Below are positions 35,105 to 43,340 of a stretch of DNA of 62,810 nucleotides, piece after piece. The position numbers were made by a program, and so were the translations under genes. Under the pieces are notes generated by a model that was given only the letters and a program-made list of their open reading frames with translations, was not told where the DNA came from and ran no database searches. Within the stretch, counting starts at the first letter, position 1, and each line of letters starts with the position of its first letter. This DNA comes from an uncultured Lachnospiraceae bacterium (GTDB lineage Bacteria; Bacillota; Clostridia; Lachnospirales; Lachnospiraceae). The DNA is taken from assembly GCA_946558695.1 (NCBI GenBank), contig CAMNTQ010000013.1:1-62810 (forward strand), given 5' to 3'.

Positions 35105-36469
35105 CTAATGATATCCAAAATACGTCCTGAATCTATATGTTATTCCCCGCCGCAGCCGAACGGTGCTTTTTACTTCCATTCTGCCGATACAGCAATCCGC
35201 CTTAAAAAACTTTGCACCATGTAATTTTTTCAAATTCTGTTCTATCATATCCAATGCACGCATACTTGCATTCTGCTTTTTTTCCAAGAATAACAATATT
35301 CTAAGATATTCCTTGTACAGCAGTCCATCCCTGCTGTCGCGCCCATCATTTGTATCACCGCTTTCTCCGAGTTTCAGAATCCCTGAAATAGACAGCTGCC
35401 AGCTCTCCTCTGACTTCGTGAGAGGAATTCTGCTTCCATTTAAAAGTGCCCGCAGATCCACAATCGACTCTCCAAATGCCCATACAAGAAGTATGACCTG
35501 TGCCGCCGCCTTAGAAAGAGCCGGAAGCGCCGCCAATGAACACAAAGTTAATGCCAGACCTTCTGCTTCTGCACGTTTTGCGGCGCTGTTCTGAAGAAAA
35601 AGATAGTTAGGTGCAAACCGCATCAGTATCAGTTTTTTTGCAACAGTCTCAAGATTCTCCCGATCGCTTCCTTTCCCGGCGCAGATATATTCCAGTTCAT
35701 AGTCCAGTATGCCTTCCGGTTTCTCATCTGTCGCCATAGAAAAATGTTCCAGCAGATATTCCCCGAACATTAGCGAAGACAGCGTGCTGCCGCCCTCCGC
35801 AACATCCGAAAATTCACCGTACCCCTTATTTTTCTCTCTCCTCGCCAAGCTCTCATTCAGATCAAATTCCTTATTAGAAACCTGTTTATGACCGGGCATA
35901 ACAAGTTCTAGTAACGATTTCTTTTTTAGCTGCGATACATGTGCGATCGGATTATCCTGCCGGGGCAGTTCTCCTCCGGCCTCTTCTAAAAGTTCATCCA
36001 GCTCATCTTCTTTTTTATGGCTTTCCTTTTCATAAGCAGCGGCTTTTTCCTCTTGCACTTTCCATGTATCCGTCATAGAAAGCTTGTCTTTTAGATGATT
36101 CAGCCCATATTTATGCTGCATATAATATGTCACCTGCTCAAAAAATGCTTCAGCGCCGTTATCTGTCAGAAACTGTATTCTTTGAATGTCATTTTCTATA
36201 TTGCCGGCTCCAAAATACTCCAACCGTTTCTCTACCAGACTCTGCGAATATTTCCCGCTTTCATATGTTCCTTCCAGCGAAAAAATATCATAATTTTCTA
36301 AAAGCTCTTTCTGATATTCCGCAAATACTGATTCCATTGCCCGGTTCACATCCGCCCGGCGGTAATTCTTGGCCATCTGGATAGAGGCGCTCTCCATAAT
36401 ACCCCCGATAAAAGTCACTAGCAAGATAAAAGTAAGACTTAAAAATGCTGTTACTTCCGCTCTTTCCAT
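35105..36469 (-). CDS. DUF5702-type membrane protein of the Tad cluster
   Basis: A 454-aa protein resembling DUF5702. It begins with a TadG-like hydrophobic helix (AEVTAFLSLTFILLVTFIGG). A large extracytoplasmic or mixed domain with many Lys/Glu-rich segments follows, and a second hydrophobic stretch lies about residues 310-345. In Lachnospiraceae it is a regular member of Flp pilus loci and may stand in for TadG. ATG 36469 lies 4 bp after the flp1 stop; a GTG eight codons earlier overlaps flp1. Confidence 0.75.
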   Translation of the reverse strand: MERAEVTAFLSLTFILLVTFIGGIMESASIQMAKNYRRADVNRAMESVFAEYQKELLENYDIFSLEGTYESGKYSQSLVEKRLEYFGAGNIENDIQRIQFLTDNGAEAFFEQVTYYMQHKYGLNHLKDKLSMTDTWKVQEEKAAAYEKESHKKEDELDELLEEAGGELPRQDNPIAHVSQLKKKSLLELVMPGHKQVSNKEFDLNESLARREKNKGYGEFSDVAEGGSTLSSLMFGEYLLEHFSMATDEKPEGILDYELEYICAGKGSDRENLETVAKKLILMRFAPNYLFLQNSAAKRAEAEGLALTLCSLAALPALSKAAAQVILLVWAFGESIVDLRALLNGSRIPLTKSEESWQLSISGILKLGESGDTNDGRDSRDGLLYKEYLRILLFLEKKQNASMRALDMIEQNLKKLHGAKFFKADCCIGRMEVKSTVRLRRGITYRFRTYFGYH

Positions 36470-36473
36470 ACCT

Positions 36474-36662
36474 CTAGATTCCTGAACTTTCACTTGTTAT
36501 TTTCTTGAAAATATTCTGCACCAGACTGGTAAGCTGCGACTTAAATATAATGACAAGACCTATAAGAACTACAAGAATCAAAATAACCTCCACAACTCCT
36601 ACACCGTTTTCTTCTGTCAGGATCTCTCTGATCCTGTTTTTTAAACACCATATTCTCCACAT
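36474..36662 (-). CDS. flp: Flp1-family type IVb pilin
   Basis: A 62-aa prepilin: basic N-terminal leader of 20 residues ending in Gly, then VGVVEVILILVVLIGLVIIF with the conserved Glu at +5 after the predicted cleavage G20|V21, and a short polar tail. It would be the major subunit of the pilus, processed by the TadV-type peptidase. Strong ribosome binding site (AGGAGG). The mature pilin is very short (about 42 aa), typical of Flp pilins. Confidence 0.88.
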   Translation of the reverse strand: MWRIWCLKNRIREILTEENGVGVVEVILILVVLIGLVIIFKSQLTSLVQNIFKKITSESSGI

Positions 36663-36695
36663 ATTGTATCCTCCTTCTTTTTTATCTTCCTATTA

Positions 36696-37964
36696 CTACA
36701 TCTGCACAGACATAAAGGCCGGTACTATCACTATGACAAGTACTACAGCAAGCATTAGGAACATCGGCGCAAGCAGTTTTGTTCCTGCCTCTTCACCGAG
36801 CCTCTTTGCCCTTGCTTTCCTTTCCTCAAAAGACTGTATGGCCTCTGTCCGTAAAATCTGATTCAATCCTTTCGTCCCTTTCCGCAGATTCTGAGAAAGC
36901 AGCGCCCCCAGCTTCGTATATGTCTGAAGACCGCACCGTCTGCCAAACCGCTCATAGCTTTCTGCCTCTGTAATTCCGCTGTCCATCTCGTTACATGCCT
37001 GTCTCATCTCCTCGTAAGCGTGCCGGACTCCCCAGATATGTTTTTCTTCCTCATAATCCATCGTGATTTTTCTCCACGCTCTTTTTACCGTCATTCCCGC
37101 TCCCAGAAGAAGCGTAAGCTTATTAATAATCTCTGGATAATCAAGCTGCATCTGGGCTCTTCTTTCTGATAATTCTCTTTCCTGATTTTGCTTTTCAAGC
37201 GCCAAAAGAAGAATGCCTATTAAAACTGCCATCGCCATCAGCACTGCTCCCCTGCTGTCCGGCGCCGCAAAAAAGAGAAGTGGTTTTCCATCTAACTCCC
37301 GCGGTAATGTTAGGATTTTTTCTGTCTGTGTCTTTTTATCTGTTTCCAGAATTACTTTCTCAATATCTGCGGCCTGTTGTTCTCCTTCATTAAGCGTCTT
37401 CGGGAATACCATCGCCGTACGTTCATAAAGTACCTGTTTACTTGGATCTTCACTGTATGTCAGCACTCCCTTCAGTGCGACTAAAGTTCCTTCCTTTGCA
37501 AGTCCTTCCTCCTGAATCTCACCATATACATTCATCACATCATAACGGTCCAGTTCCCATGCGATTTCTATCGGAACGCCTTCTATTGCTGCGGGCAGAT
37601 TCATATCTGATTCGATATGGTCCAAGCTTCTATTGGTTCCAAGTATCAGCTTGTCCATCCGTACAATACATCTCTGGAACATGCTTTTCAGCTCCTCGCC
37701 GGAATATGCCTGTTCCGACACTTGTACTTCTATCTTCCTTCTCTCCCCCTCTCCTGCCGTAACTTCCAGTCTTTCCGTTCTGCTCCCTGCTCCGTAAGAG
37801 TTTCTCGTCAATCCTTCTTCAAGCGCCAATCTGGAATTCACAAAATCAGCGGCAAAAAGCAGCGTTCCTCCAAAGAATATCAATACAAGCATCAGTAACA
37901 TCAGACCTCTATTTTTACCAGCCTTACACCAATTGCGTAAGCGGCCAAATAAACCAAAAGACAT
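36696..37964 (-). CDS. tadC: TadC-like type II secretion F-family protein
   Basis: A 422-aa inner membrane platform protein. An N-terminal membrane segment (about 22-40) precedes a 180-residue extracytoplasmic region that ordinary TadC proteins lack or have shorter. Then comes the F domain (MQLDYPEIINKLTLLLGAGMTVKRAW), and the C-terminal pair of membrane helices with KLLAPMFLMLAVVLVIVIVP. ATG 37964 has AGGAG 10 bp upstream; the gene overlaps tadB by 64 bp. Confidence 0.82.
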   Translation of the reverse strand: MSFGLFGRLRNWCKAGKNRGLMLLMLVLIFFGGTLLFAADFVNSRLALEEGLTRNSYGAGSRTERLEVTAGEGERRKIEVQVSEQAYSGEELKSMFQRCIVRMDKLILGTNRSLDHIESDMNLPAAIEGVPIEIAWELDRYDVMNVYGEIQEEGLAKEGTLVALKGVLTYSEDPSKQVLYERTAMVFPKTLNEGEQQAADIEKVILETDKKTQTEKILTLPRELDGKPLLFFAAPDSRGAVLMAMAVLIGILLLALEKQNQERELSERRAQMQLDYPEIINKLTLLLGAGMTVKRAWRKITMDYEEEKHIWGVRHAYEEMRQACNEMDSGITEAESYERFGRRCGLQTYTKLGALLSQNLRKGTKGLNQILRTEAIQSFEERKARAKRLGEEAGTKLLAPMFLMLAVVLVIVIVPAFMSVQM

Positions 37965-38689
37965 ACGCTCATCACTCCTGTCCCAATCATATTTCCATAA
38001 AGACAATCCATAAATTCAGGAAAACTAAGCATCATATAGGCAATAATCACATATGGGATTACAGCCATCACTCTAAACTCATACCTTTTTGCAGCAAGAA
38101 GCGTATCTATTTCCCGCCTGACATCTATCTTGTCTCCAATCTGGTTCACCGTATTTTGAATAATAGCAATCATATCACCCCCGCTGCGCTTTGCGGCTGT
38201 AAATACATTGGAAAAATTACGGACATCCTCAAGCCGGACTCTTTTTGCAAAATCCTCAAATATCTGTTCCGCCGGTATCTTAATCTGTATTTGCTGTACC
38301 ATAAAATTTAATTCTTTGCAGATCATCTCGTTCTTTGAATACATCAGAAGCATATCCTTTTGTGTCTCTCTTACTGCATTCTCCACGGAATAGCCAGTAT
38401 GCAAGGAGGCTGCCATGCTTTGAACCGCTTCTTTAAACTGCACGAGAAACTCACTTTTCTTTATCTCCATGCTCTCCTTTTCAAGCCCGTGGTAATACCA
38501 TACCCCCAGAGGCCATAAAACGACAAGCGGCCACACTGAACGATAATAAAGCCATACTGTCAGGACCACCATTCCTGCTGATCTGCTAAACATCAACACC
38601 TTCTGCCGCTTCTTTATAGCCTGCCGCCAGCAGTTTTCCGGTGTGCGTAAGATCGTGAACCTTTTTCCAAACTCCCTGAATCTTTCCAT
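37901..38689 (-). CDS. tadB: TadB-like type II secretion F-family protein
   Basis: A 262-aa platform protein with two N-terminal and two C-terminal membrane helices around the F domain (LVQFKEAVQSMAASLHTGYSVENAV). It pairs with TadC and the TadA ATPase. ATG 38689 has AGGAG 7 bp upstream but overlaps tadA by 104 bp; a second candidate, ATG 38593, overlaps by only 8 bp with a weaker AAGG site. The longer form is preferred on ribosome-binding strength, with some doubt. Confidence 0.8.
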   Translation of the reverse strand: MERFREFGKRFTILRTPENCWRQAIKKRQKVLMFSRSAGMVVLTVWLYYRSVWPLVVLWPLGVWYYHGLEKESMEIKKSEFLVQFKEAVQSMAASLHTGYSVENAVRETQKDMLLMYSKNEMICKELNFMVQQIQIKIPAEQIFEDFAKRVRLEDVRNFSNVFTAAKRSGGDMIAIIQNTVNQIGDKIDVRREIDTLLAAKRYEFRVMAVIPYVIIAYMMLSFPEFMDCLYGNMIGTGVMSVCLLVYLAAYAIGVRLVKIEV

Positions 38690-39815
38690 TCTTTTCTCCT
38701 GTCTCCTGAAAGCTGTAGATGGGCCGGAGCAATATCTCACCATCCTGATAATCTAAAATCTCCGTGACTTCCAGTACCTTTCTGCTTTTATCTCTAAGCC
38801 TCCCCAGATGGACGATTAAGTCTATACCCGAGGCAATCTGCCTGCGGATTGCCGGAAGCGGAAGCTCCATTCCCATAAGTACCATTGTTTCCAGACGGCT
38901 TAGCATGTCCTTCGGACTATTGGCATGTCCCGTACTAAGACTTCCGTCATGCCCTGTATTAAGCGCCTGCAGCATATCAATAGCCTCCGCCGAACGCACC
39001 TCCCCAACGATAATTCTTGTTGGACGCATACGCAGCGCCGACTTGATCAGATCCCGTATCGTGACTTCCCCTGTTCCTTCTGCATTGGCATTTCTGGCCT
39101 CTAAACTTACCAGATTAGCAACGCCCAGTATCTTAAGTTCTGCGTTATCTTCGATGGTTATAATTCTTTCATCTTTTGGAATATACTGCGAAAGTGCATT
39201 TAAGAATGTGGTTTTCCCAGATCCGGTTCCGCCGCTGATGAATATATTGTAGCCTGCCGCCACATATATTGCTAAGATTCCCGCAACCTCTTTGCTAACA
39301 GAATTCCATTTTATAAGCTGTTTCATAGTAACAGCTTCTTTGGGGAATTTCCGAATTGTAACGATTGGTCCATTAAGCGCTACCGGCGCCAGAATGACAT
39401 TAACTCTTGATCCATCTGACAGTCTGGCATCTACAATCGGAGATGCTTCGTTCACCAGCCGGTTCGAGCCTGCTGCAATCTGCTGAATAACATCTTCCAG
39501 TTTTTCTTTCGACAAAAACCGCTTCTCCGATTGATACAGTCTGCCGTCCTTTTCATAAAAAATGTTCTGCGTGCCGTTAATCATGATCTCCGTAATTTCC
39601 TCGTCTTCCAGAAACTCCTGCAGCAGATCCAATTTACGGAAAGCATTGAATAACTCCTTTCCAAGTACGGTTCTTTCACTAAGGGATATATATTCTCTTT
39701 CTCCAGCCTCTTTTAATACTTGATGGATAATCTTTGTCAGTTCTTCATCTTCTACCTCCCGTGTCAAATCCAATTCTTCAAGGATTCTTGCATGGAGCTG
39801 TTCTGCTTCGATCAT
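38586..39815 (-). CDS. tadA: TadA/CpaF secretion ATPase
   Basis: A 409-aa hexameric traffic ATPase that powers pilus assembly. Walker A GGTGSGKTT at 195-203, Asp box, Walker B region RIIVGEVRSAEAIDML and the His-box-like HDGSLSTGHANSPKDML are all present. It starts with ATG overlapping the tadZ stop by four bases (ATGA), so translation is coupled. Complete and undisturbed. Confidence 0.95.
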   Translation of the reverse strand: MIEAEQLHARILEELDLTREVEDEELTKIIHQVLKEAGEREYISLSERTVLGKELFNAFRKLDLLQEFLEDEEITEIMINGTQNIFYEKDGRLYQSEKRFLSKEKLEDVIQQIAAGSNRLVNEASPIVDARLSDGSRVNVILAPVALNGPIVTIRKFPKEAVTMKQLIKWNSVSKEVAGILAIYVAAGYNIFISGGTGSGKTTFLNALSQYIPKDERIITIEDNAELKILGVANLVSLEARNANAEGTGEVTIRDLIKSALRMRPTRIIVGEVRSAEAIDMLQALNTGHDGSLSTGHANSPKDMLSRLETMVLMGMELPLPAIRRQIASGIDLIVHLGRLRDKSRKVLEVTEILDYQDGEILLRPIYSFQETGEKNGKIQGVWKKVHDLTHTGKLLAAGYKEAAEGVDV

Positions 39816-40729
39816 GCAGCTCCTCCTTTATGAATGATTTTTTTCAGAATATCCTCATACCCCAAAAGACTTATCTCATGCTCAAACTGCAAGATCTTAG
39901 ACTTAGAATATTCATCTTCTAAAAAAGGCATATGGATTTCCGTACAGCATTTTAAAAGCGTATACAGTTCCGGGATTCCGTCACTGATATCCAAAACAAG
40001 CGTTTCATAGATGCTCTGTTCCAATATTTTCTTCATCAGTTCTGCCCACTCCGAACCTCTGATTTCTTTCATATCCTCAGAAACCGGCATAGGCTGCACA
40101 TAGTCAAGATTACCTCTATGGCACACTAAAGTGGTTAACAGCAGTCCTAGATTACTCTTTTCCTGTCTGGCATAATAAAGAACATCCGAAAGCGTCTGGC
40201 CGCTCTGCTCAAAATGCCCTCCCAGTCCTGCAAAAACCTCCAGATTCAGATATAGTACATTCTCTGATTCCGCCAATTCTTCTCCGAGCCTGAATGCATA
40301 CATTGTTTTCCCAATTCGGCATACAGGTGAAAACACTCCGATAATTTTTCGTTCCTTATTTCCGGATATGCCCTGCACCATATCTCCTGCGTCAAACATA
40401 TCTGCGCACTCCCGGAGAATATTGCTAAGCATCCGTTCTCCCGGCTGATATTTAAACAGCACTGGAAATTCTGTCTTCTCGTTAAATTTTTTTCCTGTAC
40501 TTAATATGAATACTTTTTCTGCTTTCACTTTTTCCTGTACTTTTTTTGCATACTCCGCTGCCACCAGCAAAATATCCGCCTGAATTTCCTCACCCAAGGC
40601 TTCGGCATGGCTGATACTGCTGCACACATGAACTTGAAGCATCACTTCTTTTTTTCTCATAAAGTACATGGCAAGCGCCTTGGCGTACTCCTCTTCCGTA
40701 TCACATACTACAAGATTCTTACTTCTCAC
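39812..40729 (-). CDS. tadZ: TadZ/CpaE-like localisation ATPase with degenerate P-loop
   Basis: A 305-aa MinD/ParA-fold protein, first gene of the Tad operon. The receiver-like N-terminus (about 1-120) is followed by SPVCRIGKT where KGGxGKT would be expected, so the signature Lys is missing while GKT remains. VLDISD marks the Walker B strand. TadZ proteins place the pilus apparatus at the cell pole. GTG start behind AGGAG. Confidence 0.8.
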   Translation of the reverse strand: MRSKNLVVCDTEEEYAKALAMYFMRKKEVMLQVHVCSSISHAEALGEEIQADILLVAAEYAKKVQEKVKAEKVFILSTGKKFNEKTEFPVLFKYQPGERMLSNILRECADMFDAGDMVQGISGNKERKIIGVFSPVCRIGKTMYAFRLGEELAESENVLYLNLEVFAGLGGHFEQSGQTLSDVLYYARQEKSNLGLLLTTLVCHRGNLDYVQPMPVSEDMKEIRGSEWAELMKKILEQSIYETLVLDISDGIPELYTLLKCCTEIHMPFLEDEYSKSKILQFEHEISLLGYEDILKKIIHKGGAA

Positions 40730-40874
40730 ATATTATCACTCCTATTCCTCCTGTTACGCGATTTTGCTTTTTCCTGTGAATCTTCGCCGATACTGGCTTG
40801 AATTCTTTGAACTGCATGAAACTATCAATAGATAAACAATCAGATACAAGTCCTTGACTCGACTTGTGAGACCG

Positions 40875-40903
40875 ATTATAGTCTTTCATTTCTCATCTGT
40901 CCA
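40875..40903 (-). promoter_or_regulatory. Promoter of the Tad operon with hairpin leader
   Basis: TGGACA (40903-40898) and a perfect TATAAT (40880-40875) with 17-bp spacing on the minus strand. The predicted start near 40868 coincides with a stem-loop ACAAGTC/GACTTGT (40846-40867). About 139 nt of leader follow before the GTG start. The rest of the 309-bp gap (40730-41038) holds only the terminator below; no known riboswitch was recognised. Confidence 0.78.
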
Positions 40904-40992
40904 CTGTTTTTTTCAAAAAGAGCAATCTTTGTGAATACTCACCAAATTTTCCGGTAAAATTTCTCTAATTATTCCAATAAAAAAATATATAG

Positions 40993-41030
40993 TAAAACCG
41001 CAATGAAACCAGAACATTTCACTGCGGCTT
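40993..41030 (-). terminator. Terminator of the amino-acid ABC operon
   Basis: 11-bp stem CCGCAATGAAA/TTTCACTGCGG with one A·C mismatch (40998-41008, 41017-41027), 8-nt loop, followed on the minus strand by TTTT, just past the ATPase stop codon. Confidence 0.88.
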
Positions 41031-41038
41031 TTAAAAAA

Positions 41039-41773
41039 TCATTTCAATTGATCTAAAAATCTCTTCATACGTTCGTTTTGAGGGTTAATAAACATATTGT
41101 CCGGAGTCCCCTCTTCCAAAATCGCGCCGTTATCCATAAACAATACCCTGTCAGCTATCTCCTGCGCAAAACGCATCTCATGTGTCACGATGAGCATCGT
41201 CCGTTTATGCTCCTTTGCCAGTCTGCGTATAATTTCTAATATTCCGGTAACCAGTTCCGGATCTAGCGAAGAAGTCGGTTCATCAAACAACATTACTTTC
41301 GGATTAACCGCCATAGCTCTCGCTATTCCCACTCTTTGCTGCTGTCCGCCTGACAGCCGGGACGGATACTCGTCAATCTTATCCGTAAGTCCTACTTGTT
41401 CAATATACTCCAACGCATTTTTCTGCGCTTCCTGCTTATCCATTTTCCGCACTGCCGTCATCGGCAGCATCACATTTTGCAAGACTGTCTTATTTTTGAA
41501 AACATTATAATTCTGAAAAACCATAGAAGCCTTCATCCGGAAGTTCCTGATTTCTTTCTCCTTGCAAGTCTGCGCATCAACTTCTATCCCGTCTATTTCT
41601 AATATTCCTTTCTCGGGCTTTTCAATAAAATTAATACATCGTAAGAATGTTGATTTTCCCATCCCTGACGGTCCGATAACTGCAACAACTTCTCCTTCCG
41701 AAGCCGTAAAATCTATTCCTTTTAATACATGCAGGGCTCCAAAACTTTTATGGAGGTTACGTATTTTGATCAT
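41039..41773 (-). CDS. Polar amino acid ABC transporter ATPase (GlnQ-type)
   Basis: A 244-aa ATPase: P-loop GPSGMGKST, signature LSGGQQQRVGIARAM, Walker B VMLFDEPTSSLDPE and HEMRFAQEIADRV, all of the PAAT family. The ATG overlaps the DUF169 stop by four bases. It energises import of a polar amino acid or analogue through the permease at 42604-43269. Confidence 0.94.
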   Translation of the reverse strand: MIKIRNLHKSFGALHVLKGIDFTASEGEVVAVIGPSGMGKSTFLRCINFIEKPEKGILEIDGIEVDAQTCKEKEIRNFRMKASMVFQNYNVFKNKTVLQNVMLPMTAVRKMDKQEAQKNALEYIEQVGLTDKIDEYPSRLSGGQQQRVGIARAMAVNPKVMLFDEPTSSLDPELVTGILEIIRRLAKEHKRTMLIVTHEMRFAQEIADRVLFMDNGAILEEGTPDNMFINPQNERMKRFLDQLK

Positions 41774-42594
41774 TCTGTTTCCCCATTTCTTAACTGTTCA
41801 TACTTTTGCGGATTGACATATGCCTTCCCTTCTTTGCCGTAATGAAGATTATCGTCGATAAAAATACCAAGTTCGTCTGATTTCTGAAGCCGTTTTCGAA
41901 TCGCATTTTTCCTCTCCGGATATTCAATATAATTCAGTGTTTCAATAATGCCTTCAACCAGCGGCGTAAGCATTTGAATCGGGACTCCTACCCCCAATTC
42001 ATCATCCTGCCAACCGCACATCTTTCTGGTTCCGGCACACAACACAGAAAAATTCAAATCATTTTTTTCAAACGGGCTTGCCGTCAGATCTGCGCAGACT
42101 CCCTGATTCCCTGCCATGCATAGATTCTTCGGAATTCCATATTTATAAGAATAACCTTCCACTACCCTCATCAACTGATATGCATTTACCATAAACAATA
42201 CGACATCGGCATCTTCCATCGCCTCCAGCGGCCCCGCTTCAATACCGTATATCCGTTGTTTTATACGGGAAATATCTTTTGTGACCGCCTTTGCAACCGC
42301 CCTGCTTTCGTATAATTTTATACTGTAATAACGCTCTCCGGACTCCACACATTCCATTTCCGCATCCAGCCCCAATGCCTCCAAAGCGCATCTGCAAGCA
42401 AAATTTCTTGCTGAAGCCTTAAAACGATCCCCGGACATCGCCTTTTGAATCATCATACAATAGCTGGTTTTTTTCCCATACTCTTCAATATTTAAGCCTT
42501 CGTATTCTGTTTTAAAATATAAAAATCTAACACCAATGATTTTTCGCTTTAACCCTAACGATTTATCCAAACGTTCAACGTCATACTTCTTCAT
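41770..42594 (-). CDS. DUF169-family protein
   Basis: A 274-aa cytoplasmic protein of the uncharacterised DUF169 family, recognised by GTRKMCGWQDDELGVGVP near residues 185-205 and the Cys-containing FACRCALEALGL and GNQGVCADL. The cysteines could bind metal or a cluster, but no function is established. It is embedded in the importer operon between permease and ATPase with a 4-base overlap to the latter, so its product probably acts on the imported compound or controls uptake. Start behind GGAGGG. Confidence 0.8.
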   Translation of the reverse strand: MKKYDVERLDKSLGLKRKIIGVRFLYFKTEYEGLNIEEYGKKTSYCMMIQKAMSGDRFKASARNFACRCALEALGLDAEMECVESGERYYSIKLYESRAVAKAVTKDISRIKQRIYGIEAGPLEAMEDADVVLFMVNAYQLMRVVEGYSYKYGIPKNLCMAGNQGVCADLTASPFEKNDLNFSVLCAGTRKMCGWQDDELGVGVPIQMLTPLVEGIIETLNYIEYPERKNAIRKRLQKSDELGIFIDDNLHYGKEGKAYVNPQKYEQLRNGETE

Positions 42595-42603
42595 CGAACC
42601 CTC

Positions 42604-43269
42604 CTATAAATACTTGCATATTCTAACTTCCATTATTTTTAATATCCTATCGACCGCGACCAATACCACCCAATACACAATTCCTACGGCTATATATGCC
42701 TCAAAGAAATTCAAACTTGATGCGCCCATCATCTTTGCCTGAGACAATAATTCTACTACTCCTATTGTAAAACCAATCGCTGTATTTTTGATCATGGTAA
42801 TAAAGGAATTCCCCAAAGACGGAAACGTCGCCACAAAAGCCTGCGGCAGTATAATCTCTTTATACATCGCGGCAGGGCTCAGGCCAATTGATAAACCGGC
42901 CTCCTTCTGCCCCTTATCAACGGAAAGCAAACCGCCTCTGATAATCTCTGATATAAAAGCAGATGAATTCATAGCAATCGTTATGACGAGCGCCGTACTT
43001 CCTGTAACATCTTTCATAATATCAAATAACTGCGGTAATCCAAAATAGAAAATAAACAACTGCGTAATATACGGCGTCGAACGAAAATATGAAATGTAAA
43101 TACCCGCCAATCCTCTTATAACACGATTTTTGGACGTATAACAAATTTCCAAAAAAAGTCCCAGCACAAACGCCGCCACAAAAGCTATAATCCCAAGCCA
43201 CAGTGTATAAGGAATTTTCAATATAAGTTTCGGAAAACACGAAAGAAAAAATTCATTATCAAATCTCAC
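42604..43269 (-). CDS. Polar amino acid ABC transporter permease
   Basis: A 221-aa HisM/GlnP-type permease with about five membrane helices, the N-terminal YTLWLGIIAFVAAFVLGL, FRSTPYITQLFIFYFGLP and EAA loop (EAGLSIGLSPAAMYKEIILPQA). GTG start behind GAGG. It would form a homodimer with the ATPase. A terminator-like hairpin separates it from the binding-protein gene. Confidence 0.93.
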   Translation of the reverse strand: MRFDNEFFLSCFPKLILKIPYTLWLGIIAFVAAFVLGLFLEICYTSKNRVIRGLAGIYISYFRSTPYITQLFIFYFGLPQLFDIMKDVTGSTALVITIAMNSSAFISEIIRGGLLSVDKGQKEAGLSIGLSPAAMYKEIILPQAFVATFPSLGNSFITMIKNTAIGFTIGVVELLSQAKMMGASSLNFFEAYIAVGIVYWVVLVAVDRILKIMEVRICKYL

Positions 43270-43296
43270 ACTTTAATCCTCACGTAATATAATCGT

Positions 43297-43330
43297 AAAA
43301 AAGGGCGCTCCCGCACCAGAACCGCCCTTT
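43297..43330 (-). terminator. Partial terminator after the amino-acid binding protein gene
   Basis: Stem AAGGGCG/CGCCCTTT (43301-43307, 43323-43330) with a 15-nt loop, followed on the minus strand by a run of T. Being inside the operon it should lower expression of permease, DUF169 and ATPase relative to the binding protein. Confidence 0.8.
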
Positions 43331-43340
43331 ACTTATCTAT

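Noticed and set aside
40729..40868. c-di-GMP riboswitch in the Tad leader
   Set aside because: The core sequences expected of GEMM-type riboswitches are absent.
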